DNA of 50,350 nt from Saccoglossus kowalevskii (taxonomy: Eukaryota; Hemichordata; Enteropneusta; Harrimaniidae). Below, in pieces: positions 12,360-24,829 of this stretch. The stretch covers positions 1 through 50,350 of the forward strand of contig NW_003141462.1 in NCBI RefSeq assembly GCF_000003605.2, written 5' to 3'. Both the position numbers and the translations under genes were made by a program. Each line of letters starts with the position of its first letter. Position 1 is the first letter of the stretch. The notes under the pieces were generated by a model. It was given only the letters and a program-made list of their open reading frames with translations. It searched no databases and was not told the origin of the DNA.

Positions 12360-13000
12360 TAGAGGTCAGTCAAATTCAACCATAATATTTGGAGTGGGAT
12401 ACCATTATAGAGGTCAGTCAAGTTCAGTCATAATATTTGGAGTGGGGATACCATTATAGAGGTCAGTCAAATTCAACCATAATATTTGGAGTGGGGATAC
12501 CATTATAGAGGTCAGTCAAGTTCAGCCATAATATTTGGAGTGGGGATACCATTATAGAGATCAGTCAAATTCAACCATAATATTTGGAGTGGGATACCAT
12601 TATAGAAGTCAGTCAAGTTCAGTCATAATATTTGGAGTGGGGATACCATTATAGAGGTCAGTCAAATTCAACCATAATATTTGGAGTGGGGATACCATTA
12701 TAGAGGTCAGTCAAATTCAACCATAATATTTGGAGTGGGGATACCATTATAGAGGTCAGTCAAGTTCAACCATACTATTTTGAGTGGGGATACCATTATA
12801 GAGGTCAGTCAAGTTCAGCCATAATATTTGGAGTGGGGATACCATTATAGAGGTCAGTCAAATTCAACCATAATATTTGGAGTGGGATACCATTATAGAG
12901 GTCAGTCAAGTTCAGTCATAATATTTGGAGTGGGATACCATTATAGAGGTCAGTCAAATTCAGCCATAATATTTGGAGTGGGGATACCATTATAGAGGTC
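12360..13000 (+). repeat. 48-bp-monomer block R, copy 1
   Basis: A series of monomers in which one G of the G6-G9 run is missing (GTGGGATACC, 48 bp), alternating with AGTC and AAATTCAACC types, and containing the G24A variant TATAGAGATCAG at about 12,557 followed by a 48-bp monomer. The same order recurs at 30,290-30,960 (marker 30,477) and 41,350-42,000 (marker 41,444). Because 48 is divisible by three, chance reading frames stay open longer here. Confidence 0.87.
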
Positions 13001-13234
13001 AGTCAAGTTCAGCCATAATATTTGGAGTGGGGATACCATTATAGAGGTCAGTCAAATTCAGCCATAATATTTGGAGTGGGGATACCATTATAGAGGTCAG
13101 TCAAGTTCAGCCATAATATTTGGAGTGGGGATACCATTATAGAGGTCAGTCAAATTCAACCATAATATTTGGAGTGGGGATACCATTATAGAGGTCAGTC
13201 AAATTCAGCCATAATATTTGGAGTGGGATACCAT

Positions 13235-14215
13235 TATAGAGGTCAGTCAAGTTCAGTCATAATATTTGGAGTGGGATACCATTATAGAGGTCAGTCAAAT
13301 TCAACCATAATATTTGGAGTGGGGATACCATTATAGAGGTCAGTCAAGTTCAACCATACTATTTTGAGTGGGGATACCATTATAGAGGTCAGTCAAGTTC
13401 AGCCATAATATTTGGAGTGGGGATACCATTATAGAGGTCAGTCAAGTTCAACCATACTATTTTGAGTGGGGATACCATTATAGAGGTCAGTCAAGTTCAA
13501 CCATAATATTTAGAGTGGGGATACCATTATAGAGGTCAGTCAAGTTCAACCATACTATTTTGAGTGGGGATACCATTATAGAGGTCAGTCAAGTTCAACC
13601 ATACTATTTTGAGTGGGGATACCATTATAGAGGTCAGTCAAGTTCAGCCATAATATTTGGAGTGGGGATACCATTATAGAGGTCAGTCAAGTTCAGCCAT
13701 AATATTTGGAGTGCGGATACCATTATAGAGGTCAGTCAAGTTCAGCCATAATATTTGGAGTGGGGATACCATTATAGAGGTCAGTCAAGTTCAGCCATAA
13801 TATTTGGAGTGGGGATACCATTATAGAGGTCAGTCAAGTTCAGCCATAATATTTTGAGTGGGGATACCATTATAGAGGTCAGTCAAGTTCAGCCATAATA
13901 TTTGGAGTGGGGATACCATTATAGAGGTCAGTCAAGTTCAGCCATAATATTTGGAGTGGGGATACCATTTATAGAGGTCAGTCAAGTTCAGCCATAATAT
14001 TTGGAGTGGGGATACCATTATAGAGGTCAGTCAAGTTCAGCCATAATATTTGGAGTGGGGATACCATTATAGAGGTCAGTCAAGTTCAGCCATAATATTT
14101 GGAGTGGGGATACCATTATAAAGGTCAGTCAAGTTCAGCCATAATATTTGGAGTGGGGATACCATTATAGAGGTCAGTCAAGTTCAGCCATAATATTTGG
14201 AGTGGGGATACCATT
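13235..14215 (+). repeat. Segmental duplication D2, copy A (20 monomers)
   Basis: About 980 bp that match 45,842-46,822 at a constant offset of 32,607 bp with no difference that I could see. Shared rare markers in order are a 48-bp monomer, several AACC plus T1 monomers with TTTAGAG at 13,512, the CpG-bearing GTGCGG at 13,711, a T1 monomer near 13,850 and a 50-bp monomer with ACCATTTATAG at 13,964. The left half also matches 42,500-42,960, but without GTGCGG. A relative of the right part lies at about 1,890-2,170. Confidence 0.92.
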
Positions 14216-14519
14216 ATAGAGGTCAGTCAAATTCAACCATAATATTTGGAGTGGGGATACCATTATAGAGGTCAGTCAAGTTCAGCCATAATATTTGGAG
14301 TGGGGATACCATTATAGAGGTCAGTCAAGTTCAGCCATAATATTTGGAGTGGGGATACCATTATAGAGGTCAGTCAAGTTCAGCCTTAATATTTGGAGTG
14401 GGGATACCATTATAGAGGTCAGTCAAGTTCAGCCATAATATTTGGAGTGGGGATACCATTATAGAGGTCAGTCAAGTTCAGCCATAATATTTGGAGTGGG
14501 GATACCATTATAGAGGTCA

Positions 14520-15350
14520 GTCAAGTTCAGTCATAATATTTGGAGTGGGGATACCATTATAGAGGTCAGTCAAGTTCAGCCATAATATTTAGAGTGGGGA
14601 TACCATTATAGAGGTCAGTCAAGTTCAGTCATAATATTTGTAGTGGGGATACCATTATAAAGGTCAGTCAAGTTCAGCCATAATATTTGGAGTGGGGATA
14701 CCATTATAGAGGTCAGTCAAGTTCAACCATAATATTTGGAGTGGGGATACCATTATAGAGGTCAGTCAAGTTCAACCATACTATTTTGAGTGGGAATACC
14801 ATTATAGAGGTCAGTCAAGTTCAGCCATAATATTTGGAGTGGGGATACCATTATAAAGGTCAGTCAAGTTCAGCCATAATATTTGGAGTGGGGATACCAT
14901 TATAGAGGTCAGTCAAGTTCAGCCATAATATTTGGAGTGGGGATACCATTATAGAGGTCAGTCAAGTTCAGTCATAATATTTGGAGTGGGGATACCATTA
15001 TAAAGGTCAGTCAAGTTCAGCCATACTATTTGGAGTGGGGATACCATTATAGAGGTCAGTCAAGTTCAGCCATAATATTTGGAGTGGGGATACCATTATA
15101 GAGGTCAGTCAAGTTCAGCCATACTATTTGGAGTGGGGATACCATTATAGAGGTCAGTCAAGTTCAGCCATACTATTTTGAGTGGGGATACCATTATAGA
15201 GGTCAGTCAAGTTCAACCATACTATTTTGAGTGGGGATACCATTATAGAGGTCAGTCAAGTTCAACCATAATATTTGGAGTGGGGATACCATTATAGAGG
15301 TCAGTCAAGTTCAACCATAATATTTGGAGTGGGGATACCATTATAGAGGT
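14520..15350 (+). repeat. Block with TTTGTAG marker, copy 1
   Basis: An AGTC monomer, a TTTAGAG monomer, an AGTC monomer with TTTGTAGTGG (position 2 G to T, at 14,640), an A21 monomer, then AACC and T1 plus GTGGGAATACC monomers. The TTTGTAG variant occurs only three times: here, at about 35,058 and at about 44,552. The downstream order is shared with 44,600-45,190. Continuing rightwards, the T1 and AACC run resembles the start of block P. Confidence 0.82.
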
Positions 15351-16249
15351 CAGTCAAATTCAGCCATAATATTTGGAGTGGGGATACCATTATAGAGGTC
15401 AGTCAAGTTCAGCCATACTATTTGGAGTGGGGATACCATTATAGAGGTCAGTCAAGTTCAGCCATACTATTTGGAGTGGGGATACCATTATAGAGGTCAG
15501 TCAAGTTCAGCCATAATATTTGGAGTGGGGATACCATTATAGAGGTCAGTCAAGTTCAGCCATAATATTTGGAGTGAGGATACCATTATAGAGGTCAGTC
15601 AAGTTCAGCCATAATATTTGGAGTGAGGATACCATTATAGAGGTCAGTCAAGTTCAGCCATAATATTTGGAGTGGGGATACCATTATAGAGGTCAGTCAA
15701 GTTCAGTCATAATATTTGGAGTGGGGATACCATTATAGAGGTCAGTCAAGTTCAGTCATAATATTTGGAGTGGGGATACCATTATAGAGGTCAGTCAAGT
15801 TCAACCATACTATTTTGAGTGGGAATACCATTATAGAGGTCAGTCAAGTTCAGCCATAATATTTGGAGTGGGGATACCATTATAGAGGTCAGTCAAGTTC
15901 AACCATAATATTTGGAGTGGGGATACCATTATAGAGGTCAGTCAAGTTCAACCATAATATTTGGAGTGGGAATACCATTATAGAGGTCAGTCAAGTTCAA
16001 CCATAATATTTAGAGTGGGGATACCATTATAGAGGTCAGTCAAGTTCAGTCATAATATTTGGAGTGGGGATACCATTATAGAGGTCAGTCAAGTTCAGCC
16101 ATAATATTTGGAGTGGGGATACCATTATAGAGGTCAGTCAAGTTCAGCCATACTATTTGGAGTGGGGATACCATTATAGAGGTCAGTCAAGTTCAGCCAT
16201 AATATTTGGAGTGGGGATACCATTATAGAGGTCAGTCAAGTTCAGTCAT

Positions 16250-17160
16250 AATATTTGGAGTGGGGATACCATTATAGAGGTCAGTCAAGTTCAGTCATAA
16301 TATTTGGAGTGGGGATACCATTATAGAGGTCAGTCAAGTTCAACCATAATATTTGGAGTGAGGTTACCATTATAGAGGTCAGTCAAGTTCAGTCATAATA
16401 TTTGGAGTGGGGATACCATTATAAAGGTCAGTCAAGTTCAGCCATACTATTTGGAGTGGGAATACCATTATAGAGGTCAGTCAAATTCAGCCATAATATT
16501 TGGAGTGGGGATACCATTATAGAGGTCAGTCAAGTTCAGCCATACTATTTGGAGTGGGGATACCATTATAAAGGTCAGTCAAATTCAGCCATACTATTTG
16601 GAGTGGGGATACCATTATAAAGGTCAGTCAAATTCAGCCATACTATTTGGAGTGGGAATACCATTATAGAGGTCAGTCAAATTCAGCCATAATATTTGAA
16701 GTGGGGATACCATTATAGAGGTCAGTCAAGTTCAGCCATACTATTTGGAGTGGGGATACCATTATAAAGGTCAGTCAAATTCAGCCATACTATTTGGAGT
16801 GGGGATACCACTATAAAGGTCAGTCAAATTCAGCCATACTATTTGGAGTGGGAATACCATTATAGAGGTCAGTCAAATTCAGCCATAATATTTGAAGTGG
16901 GGATACCATTATAGAGGTCAGTCAAGTTCAGCCATAATATTTGGAGTGGGGATACCATTATAGAGGTCAGTCAAATTCAACCATAATATTTGGAGTGGGG
17001 ATACCATTATAGAGGTCAGTCAAGTTCAGCCATACTATTTGGAGTGGGGATACCATTATAGAGGTCAGTCAAATTCAACCATAATATTTGGAGTGGGGAT
17101 ACCATTATAGAGGTCAGTCAAGTTCAGCCATACTATTTGGAGTGGGGATACCATTATAGA
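16250..17160 (+). repeat. Marker block P, recombinant copy 4
   Basis: Contains GAGGTTACC at 16,360 but then passes directly into the segment with A21, GTGGGAATACC, TTTGAAG and CCACTATAAAGG (16,808), skipping the GTGGAAATACC part found in copies 1-3 and 5. CCACTATAAAGG and the six following monomers match those at 8,678, 20,136, 33,306, 35,315 and 40,308. This looks like an internal deletion by unequal exchange between A21-type monomers. Confidence 0.82.
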
Positions 17161-17235
17161 GGTCAGTCAATTCACCCATAAATATTTGGAGTGGGATACC
17201 ATTATAGAGGTCAGTCAGTTCAGCCATATATTTGG
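17160..17235 (+). repeat. Indel-rich degenerate monomers, patch 2
   Basis: Two neighbouring monomers read GTCAATTCACCCATAAATA and GTCAGTCAGTTCAGCCATAT, with three or more small indels. By comparison with the parallel copy at 20,300-20,760, several whole monomers are also missing at this exact place. A local drop in quality coinciding with a copy-number difference suggests an assembly join or collapse. Confidence 0.8.
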
Positions 17236-17900
17236 AGTGGGGATACCATTATAGAGGTCAGTCAAGTTCAGCCATAATATTTGGAGTGGGAATACCATTA
17301 TAGAGGTCAGTCAAGTTCAGCCATACTATTTGGAGTGGGAATACCATTATAAAGGTCAGTCAAGTTCAGCCATACTATTTGGAGTGGGAATACCATTATA
17401 AAGGTCAGTCAAGTTCAGCCATAATATTTGGAGTGGGGATACCATTATAGAGGTCAGTCAAGTTCAGCCATAATATTTGGAGTGGGAATACCATTATAGA
17501 GGTCAGTCAAGTTCAGCCATACTATTTGGAGTGGGAATACCATTATAAAGGTCAGTCAAGTTCAGCCATACTATTTGGAGTGGGAATACCATTATAGAGG
17601 TCAGTCAAATTCAGCCATAATATTTGGAGTGGGGATACCATTATAGAGGTCAGTCAAATTCAGCCATAATATTTGGAGTGGGGATACCATTATAGAGGTC
17701 AGTCAAGTTCAGCCATACTATTTGAAGTGGGGATACCATTATAGAGGTCAGTCAAGTTCAGCCATAATATTTGGAGTGGGGATACCATTATAGAGGTCAG
17801 TCAAGTTCAGCCATACTATTTGGAGTGGGGATACCATTATAAAGGTCAGTCAAATTCAGCCATACTATTTGGAGTGGGGATACCATTATAGAGGTCAGTC
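17235..17900 (+). repeat. GTGGGAATACC-rich block, copy 2 of 3
   Basis: A run of monomers with A9 (GTGGGAATACC), C44 and A21 in fixed order, matching 9,480-10,130 and 20,745-21,400. In each, two A21 monomers are followed by a GGGG monomer, another A9 set, two AAATTC monomers, then ATACTATTT and TTTGAAG types. The copy at 9.5 kb has one GTCATTCAA substitution near 9,817 and the copy here has a TTTGAAG at about 17,722 that the others lack. Confidence 0.83.
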
Positions 17901-18879
17901 AAATTCAGCCATAATATTTGAAGTGGGGATACCATTATAGAGGTCAGTCAAATTCAGCCATAATATTTGAAGTGGGGATACCATTATAGAGGTCAGTCAA
18001 GTTCAGCCATAATATTTGAAGTGGGGATACCATTATAGAGGTCAGTCAAGTTCAGCCATACTATTTGGAGTGGGGATACCATTATAGAGGTCAGTCAAGT
18101 TCAGCCATATATTTGGAGTGGGGATACCATTATAGAGGTCAGTCAAATTCAACCATACTATTTGGAGTGGGGATACCATTATAGACGTCAGTCAAGTTCA
18201 GCCATACTATTTGGAGTGGGGATACCATTATAGAGGTCAGTCAAGTTCAGTCATAATATTTGGAGTGGAGATACCATTATAGAGGTCAGTCAAGTTCAAC
18301 CATAATATTTGGAGTGGGGATACCATTATAGAGGTCAGTCAAGTTCAGTCATAATATTTGGAGTGGGGTTACCATTATAGAGGTCAGTCAAGTTCAACCA
18401 TAATATTTGGAGTGGGGATACCATTATAGAGGTCAGTCAAGTTCAGCCATACTATTTTGAGTGGGGATACCATTATAGAGGTCAGTCAAATTCAGCCATA
18501 ATATTTGGAGTGGGGATACCATTATAAAGGTCAGTCAAGTTCAACCATACTATTTTGAGTGGGGATACCATTATAGAGGTCAGTTAAGTTCAGCCATAAT
18601 ATTTGGAGTGGGGATACCATTATAGAGGTCAGTCAAGTTCAGCCATACTATTTGGAGTGGGGATACCATTATAGAGGTCAGTCAAGTTCAGCCATACTAT
18701 TTTGAGTGGGGATACCATTATAGAGGTCAGTCAAATTCAGCCATAATATTTGGAGTGGGGATACCATTATAAAGGTCAGTCAAGTTCAACCTTACTATTT
18801 TGAGTGGGGATACCATTATAGAGGTCAGTTAAGTTCAGCCATAATATTTGGAGTGGGGATACCATTATAGAGGTCAGTC

Positions 18880-20230
18880 AAGTTCAGCCATACTATTTGG
18901 AGTGGGGATACCATTATAGAGGTCAGTCAAGTTCAGCCATAATATTTGGAGTGGGGATACCATTATAGAGGTCAGTCAAGTTCAGTCATAATATTTGGAG
19001 TGGGGATACCATTATAGAGGTCAGTCAAGTTCAGTCATAATATTTGGAGTGGGGATACCATTATAGAGGTCAGTCAAGTTCAACCATAATATTTGGAGTG
19101 AGGTTACCATTATAGAGGTCAGTCAAGTTCAGTCATAATATTTGGAGTGGGGATACCATTATAAAGGTCAGTCAAGTTCAGCCATAATATTTGGAGTGGG
19201 GATACCATTATAGAGGTCAGTCAAGTTCAACCATAATATTTGGAGTGGGGATACCATTATAGAGGTCAGTCAAGTTCAGCCATAATATTTGGAGTGGGGA
19301 TACCATTATAGAGGTCAGTCAAGTTCAACCATACTATTTTGAGTGGGAATACCATTATAGAGGTCAGTCAAGTTCAGCCATAATATTTGGAGTGGGGATA
19401 CCATTATAAAGGTCAGTCAAGTTCAGCCATAATATTTGGAGTGGGGATACCATTATAGAGGTCAGTCAAGTTCAGCCATAATATTTGGAGTGGGGATACC
19501 ATTATAGAGGTCAGTCAAGTTCAGCCATAATATTTGGAGTGGGGATACCATTATAGAGGTCAGTCAAGTTCAGCCATAATATTTGGAGTGGGGATACCAT
19601 TATAGAGGTCAGTCAAGTTCAGCCATAATATTTGGAGTGGAAATACCATTATAGAGGTCAGTCAAGTTCAGCCATACTATTTGGAGTGGGAATACCATTA
19701 TAAAGGTCAGTCAAGTTCAGCCATACTATTTGGAGTGGGAATACCATTATAGAGGTCAGTCAAATTCAGCCATAATATTTGGAGTGGGGATACCATTATA
19801 GAGGTCAGTCAAGTTCAGCCATACTATTTGGAGTGGGGATACCATTATAGAGGTCAGTCAAGTTCAGCCATACTATTTGGAGTGGGGATACCATTATAAA
19901 GGTCAGTCAAATTCAGCCATACTATTTGGAGTGGGGATACCATTATAAAGGTCAGTCAAATTCAGCCATACTATTTGGAGTGGGAATACCATTATAGAGG
20001 TCAGTCAAATTCAGCTATAATATTTGAAGTGGGGATACCATTATAGAGGTCAGTCAAGTTCAGCCATACTATTTGGAGTGGGGATACCATTATAAAGGTC
20101 AGTCAAATTCAGCCATACTATTTGGAGTGGGGATACCACTATAAAGGTCAGTCAAATTCAGCCATACTATTTGGAGTGGGAATACCATTATAGAGGTCAG
20201 TCAAATTCAGCCATAATATTTGAAGTGGGG
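18880..20230 (+). repeat. Marker block P, copy 5 (longest)
   Basis: GAGGTTACC at 19,100, T1 plus GTGGGAATACC near 19,340, GTGGAAATACC at 19,637 and CCACTATAAAGG at 20,136. The interval between the GAGG and GGAAA markers is 11 monomers, the largest of the four copies that have both. The 50-bp GGATAACCATT monomer of copies 1-3 is a normal 49-bp monomer here, so that insertion arose within the lineage of copies 1-3. Confidence 0.87.
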
Positions 20231-20299
20231 ATACCATTATAGAGGTCAGTCAAGTTCAGCCATAATATTTGGAGTGGGGATACCATTATAGAGGTCAGT

Positions 20300-21400
20300 C
20301 AAATTCAACCATAATATTTGGAGTGGGGATACCATTATAGAGGTCAGTCAAGTTCAGCCATACTATTTGGAGTGGGGATACCATTATAGAGGTCAGTCAA
20401 ATTCAACCATAATATTTGGAGTGGGGATACCATTATAGAGGTCAGTCAAGTTCAGCCATACTATTTGGAGTGGGGATACCATTATAGAGGTCAGTCAAAT
20501 TCAACCATAATATTTGGAGTGGGGATACCATTATAAAGGTCAGTCAAGTTCAGCCATAATATTTGGAGTGGGGATACCATTATAGAGGTCAGTCAAGTTC
20601 AGCCATAATATTTGGAGTGGGGATACCATTATAGAGGTCAGTCAAGTTCAGCCATAATATTTGGAGTGGGGATACCATTATAGAGGTCAGTCAAGTTCAG
20701 CCATAATATTTGGAGTGGGGATACCATTATAGAGGTCAGTCAAGTCAGCCATAATATTTGGAGTGGGAATACCATTATAGAGGTCAGTCAAGTCAGCCAT
20801 ACTATTTGGAGTGGGAATACCATTATAAAGGTCAGTCAAGTTCAGCCATACTATTTGGAGTGGGAATACCATTATAAAGGTCAGTCAAGTTCAGCCATAA
20901 TATTTGGAGTGGGGATACCATTATAGAGGTCAGTCAAGTTCAGCCATAATATTTGGAGTGGGAATACCATTATAGAGGTCAGTCAAGTTCAGCCATACTA
21001 TTTGGAGTGGGAATACCATTATAAAGGTCAGTCAAGTTCAGCCATACTATTTGGAGTGGGAATACCATTATAGAGGTCAGTCAAATTCAGCCATAATATT
21101 TGGAGTGGGGATACCATTATAGAGGTCAGTCAAATTCAGCCATAATATTTGGAGTGGGGATACCATTATAGAGGTCAGTCAAGTTCAGCCATACTATTTG
21201 GAGTGGGGATACCATTATAGAGGTCAGTCAAGTTCAGCCATAATATTTGGAGTGGGGATACCATTATAGAGGTCAGTCAAGTTCAGCCATACTATTTGGA
21301 GTGGGGATACCATTATAAAGGTCAGTCAAATTCAGCCATACTATTTGGAGTGGGGATACCATTATAGAGGTCAGTCAAATTCAGCCATAATATTTGAAGT
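20300..21400 (+). repeat. AAATTCAACC block and GTGGGAATACC-rich block, copy 3
   Basis: Alternating AAATTCAACC and ATACTATTT monomers are followed by canonical copies and then the A9/A21 series shared with 9.5 and 17.2 kb. Near 20,743 and 20,791 two nearby monomers lack one T (CAAGTCAGCC, 48 bp). That pair of one-base losses is what keeps a short minus-strand frame open here; it is not evidence of a gene. Confidence 0.85.
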
Positions 21401-22239
21401 GGGGATACCATTATAGAGGTCAGTCAAGTTCAGCCATAATATTTGGAGTGGGGATACCATTATAGAGGTCAGTCAAATTCAACCATAATATTTGGAGTGG
21501 GGATACCATTATAGAGGTCAGTCAAATTCAGCCATAATATTTGAAGTGGGGATACCATTATAGAGGTCAGTCAAGTTCAGCCATAATATTTGAAGTGGGG
21601 ATACCATTATAGAGGTCAGTCAAGTTCAGCCATACTATTTGGAGTGGGGATACCATTATAGAGGTCAGTCAAGTTCAACCATACTATTTGGAGTGGGGAT
21701 ACCATTATAGAGGTCAGTCAAGTTCAGCCATAATATTTGGAGTGGGGATACCATTATAGAGGTCAGTCAAATTCAACCATAATATTTGGAGTGGGGATAC
21801 CATTATAGAGGTCAGTCAAGTTCAACCATAATATTTGGAGTGGGGATACCATTATAGAGGTCAGTCAAGTTCAGCCATAATATTTGGAGTGGGGATACCA
21901 TTATAGAGGTCAGTCAAGTTCAGCCATAATATTTGGAGTGGGGATACCATTATAGAGGTCAGTCAAGTTCAGCCATAATATTTGGAGTGGGGATACCATT
22001 ATAGAGGTCAGTCAAGTTCAGCCATAATATTTGGAGTGGGGATACCATTATAGAGGTCAGTCAAATTCAACCATAATATTTGGAGTGGGGATACCATTAT
22101 AGAGGTCAGTCAAATTCAACCATAATATTTGGAGTGGGATACCATTATAGAGGTCAGTCAAGTTCAGTCATAATATTTGGAGTGGGATACCATTATAGAG
22201 GTCAGTCAAGTTCAGCCATAATATTTGGAGTGGGGATAC

Positions 22240-22870
22240 CATTATAGAGGTCAGTCAAGTTCAGCCATAATATTTGGAGTGGGGATACCATTATAGAGGT
22301 CAGTCAAGTTCAGCCATAATATTTGGAGTGGGGATACCATTATAGAGGTCAGTCAAGTTCAACCATAATATTTGGAGTGGGGATACCATTATAGAGGTCA
22401 GTCAAATTCAACCATAATATTTGGAGTGCGGATACCATTATAGAGGTGTCAAATTCAACCATAATATTTGGAGTGGGATACCATTATAGAGGTCAGTCAA
22501 GTTCAGCCATAATATTTGGAGTGGGGATACCATTATAGAGGTCAGTCAAGTTCAGCCATAATATTTGGAGTGGGGATACCATTATAGAGGTCAGTCAAGT
22601 TCAGCCATAATATTTGGAGTGGGGATACCATTATAGAGGTCAGTCAAGTTCAGCCATAATATTTGGAGTGGGGATACCATTATAGAGGTCAGTCAAGTTC
22701 AGCCATAATATTTGGAGTGGGGATACCATTATAGAGGTCAGTCAAGTTCAGTCATAATATTTGGAGTGGGGATACCATTATAGAGGTCAGTCAAGTTCAG
22801 CCATAATATTTAGAGTGGGGATACCATTATAGAGGTCAGTCAAGTTCAGTCATAATATTTGGAGTGGGGA
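22240..22870 (+). repeat. Segmental duplication D3, copy A
   Basis: About 630 bp matching 32,673-33,303 at a constant offset of 10,433 bp. Diagnostic shared markers are GTGCGG at 22,426, the 47-bp monomer with a two-base loss (GAGGTGTCAAATTC) just after it, a 48-bp monomer, and TTTAGAG at 22,811. I saw one difference, ATAAC in the right copy for ATAAT. The match ends inside a monomer at about 22,872. Confidence 0.9.
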
Positions 22871-23219
22871 TACCATTATAAAGGTCAGTCAAGTTCAGCC
22901 ATAATATTTGGAGTGGGGATACCATTATAGAGGTCAGTCAAGTTCAACCATAATATTTGGAGTGGGGATACCATTATAGAGGTCAGTCAAGTTCAGCCAT
23001 AATATTTGGAGTGGGGATACCATTATAGAGGTCAGTCAAGTTCAACCATACTATTTTGAGTGGGAATACCATTATAGAGGTCAGTCAAGTTCAGCCATAA
23101 TATTTGGAGTGGGGATACCATTATATAGGTCAGTCAAGTTCAGCCATAATATTTGGAGTGGGGATACCATTATAGAGGTCAGTCAAGTTCAGCCATAATA
23201 TTTGGAGTGGGGATACCAT

Positions 23220-23835
23220 TATAGAGGTCAGTCAAGTTCAGTCATAATATTTGGAGTGGGGATACCATTATACAGGTCAGTCAAGTTCAGCCATACTATT
23301 TGGAGTGGGGATACCATTATAGAGGTCAGTCAAGTTCAGCCATAATATTTGGAGTGGGGATACCATTATAGAGGTCAGTCAAGTTCAGCCATACTATTTG
23401 GAGTGGGGATACCATTATAGAGGTCAGTCAAGTTCAGCCATAATATTTGGAGTGGGGATACCATTATAGAGGTCAGTCAAGTTCAGCCATAATATTTGGA
23501 GTGGGGATACCATTATAGAGGTCAGTCAAGTTCAGCCATAATATTTGGAGTGGGAATACCATTATAGAGGTCAGTCAAGTTCAGCCATACTATTTGGAGT
23601 GGGAATACCATTATAGAGGTCAGTCAAGTTCAGCCATACTATTTGGAGTGGGAATACCATTATAGAGGTCAGTCAAATTCAGCCATAATATTTGGAGTGG
23701 TGATACCATTATAGAGGTCAGTCAAATTCAGCCATAATATTTGGAGTGGGGATACCATTATAGAGGTCAGTCAAGTTCAGCCATACTATTTGGAGTGGGG
23801 ATACCATTATAGAGGTCAGTCAAGTTCAACCATAC
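23220..23835 (+). repeat. Segmental duplication D4, copy A
   Basis: Matches 48,878-49,493 at a constant offset of 25,658 bp. Shared rare markers are TTATACAGG at 23,271 (position 21 G to C) and GAGTGGTGATACC at about 23,697. Differences are few, for example G against A at monomer position 21 near 23,610. The right part, from the GTGGTG marker onward, also matches 26,830-27,500, where two monomers have AAAATCAGCC. Confidence 0.9.
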
Positions 23836-24429
23836 TATTTGGAGTGGGGATACCATTATAGAGGTCAGTCAAGTTCAACCATAATATTTGGAGTGGGGAT
23901 ACCATTATAGAGGTCAGTCAAGTTCAACCATAATATTTGGAGTGGGGATACCATTATAGAGGTCAGTCAAATTCAGCCATAATATTTGGAGTGGGGATAC
24001 CATTATAGAGGTCAGTCAAGTTCAACCATAATATTTGGAGTGGGGATACCATTATAGAGGTCAGTCAAGTTCAGTCATAATATTTGGAGTGGGGATACCA
24101 TTATAGAGGTCAGTCAAGTTCAACCATACTATTTTGAGTGGGGATACCATTATAGAGGTCAGTCAAGTTCAACCATACTATTTGGAGTGGGGATACCATT
24201 ATAGAGGTCAGTCAAGTTCAACCATACTATTTGGAGTGGGAATACCATTATAGAGGTCAGTCAAGTTCAGCCATAATATTTGGAGTGGGGATACCATTAT
24301 AGAGGTCAGTCAAGTTCAACCATACTATTTGGAGTGGGGATACCATTATAGAGGTCAGTCAAGTTCAACCATACTATTTGGAGTGGGAATACCATTATAG
24401 AGGTCAGTCAAGTTCAGCCATAATATTTG

Positions 24430-24570
24430 GAGTGGGGGATACCATTATAGAGGTCAGTCAAGTTTCAACCATAATATTTGGAGTGGGGATACCATTATAG
24501 AGGTCAGTCAAGTTCAACCATAATATTTGGAGTGGGAATACATTATAGAGGTCAGTCAAGTTTCAACCAT
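24430..24570 (+). repeat. Indel-rich degenerate monomers, patch 3
   Basis: Three monomers carry an extra G (GTGGGGGATACC), an extra T twice (AGTTTCAACC) and a lost CC (GTGGGAATACATTATAG). The parallel copy at about 27,500-27,640 has the same monomer order and variants without any of these slips. This makes residual consensus error the simplest explanation. Confidence 0.82.
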
Positions 24571-24829
24571 AATATTTGGAGTGGGGATACCATTATAGAG
24601 GTCAGTCAAGTTCAGCCATAATATTTGGAGTGGGGATACCATTATAGAGGTCAGTCAAATTCAGCCATAATATTTGGAGTGGGGATACCATTATAGAGGT
24701 CAGTCAAGTTCAGCCATAATATTTGGAGTGGGGATACCATTATAGAGGTCAGTCAAATTCAGCCATAATATTTGGAGTGGGGATACCATTATAGAGGTCA
24801 GTCAAATTCAGCCATAATATTTGGAGTGA

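Noticed and set aside
20687-20872. Minus-strand 61-codon open frame with a repeated LTDLYNGIPTPN motif
   Set aside because: It is open only because two monomers lost one T and became 48 bp, keeping phase. Its repeats are the satellite read in one frame, and no other array segment keeps it.
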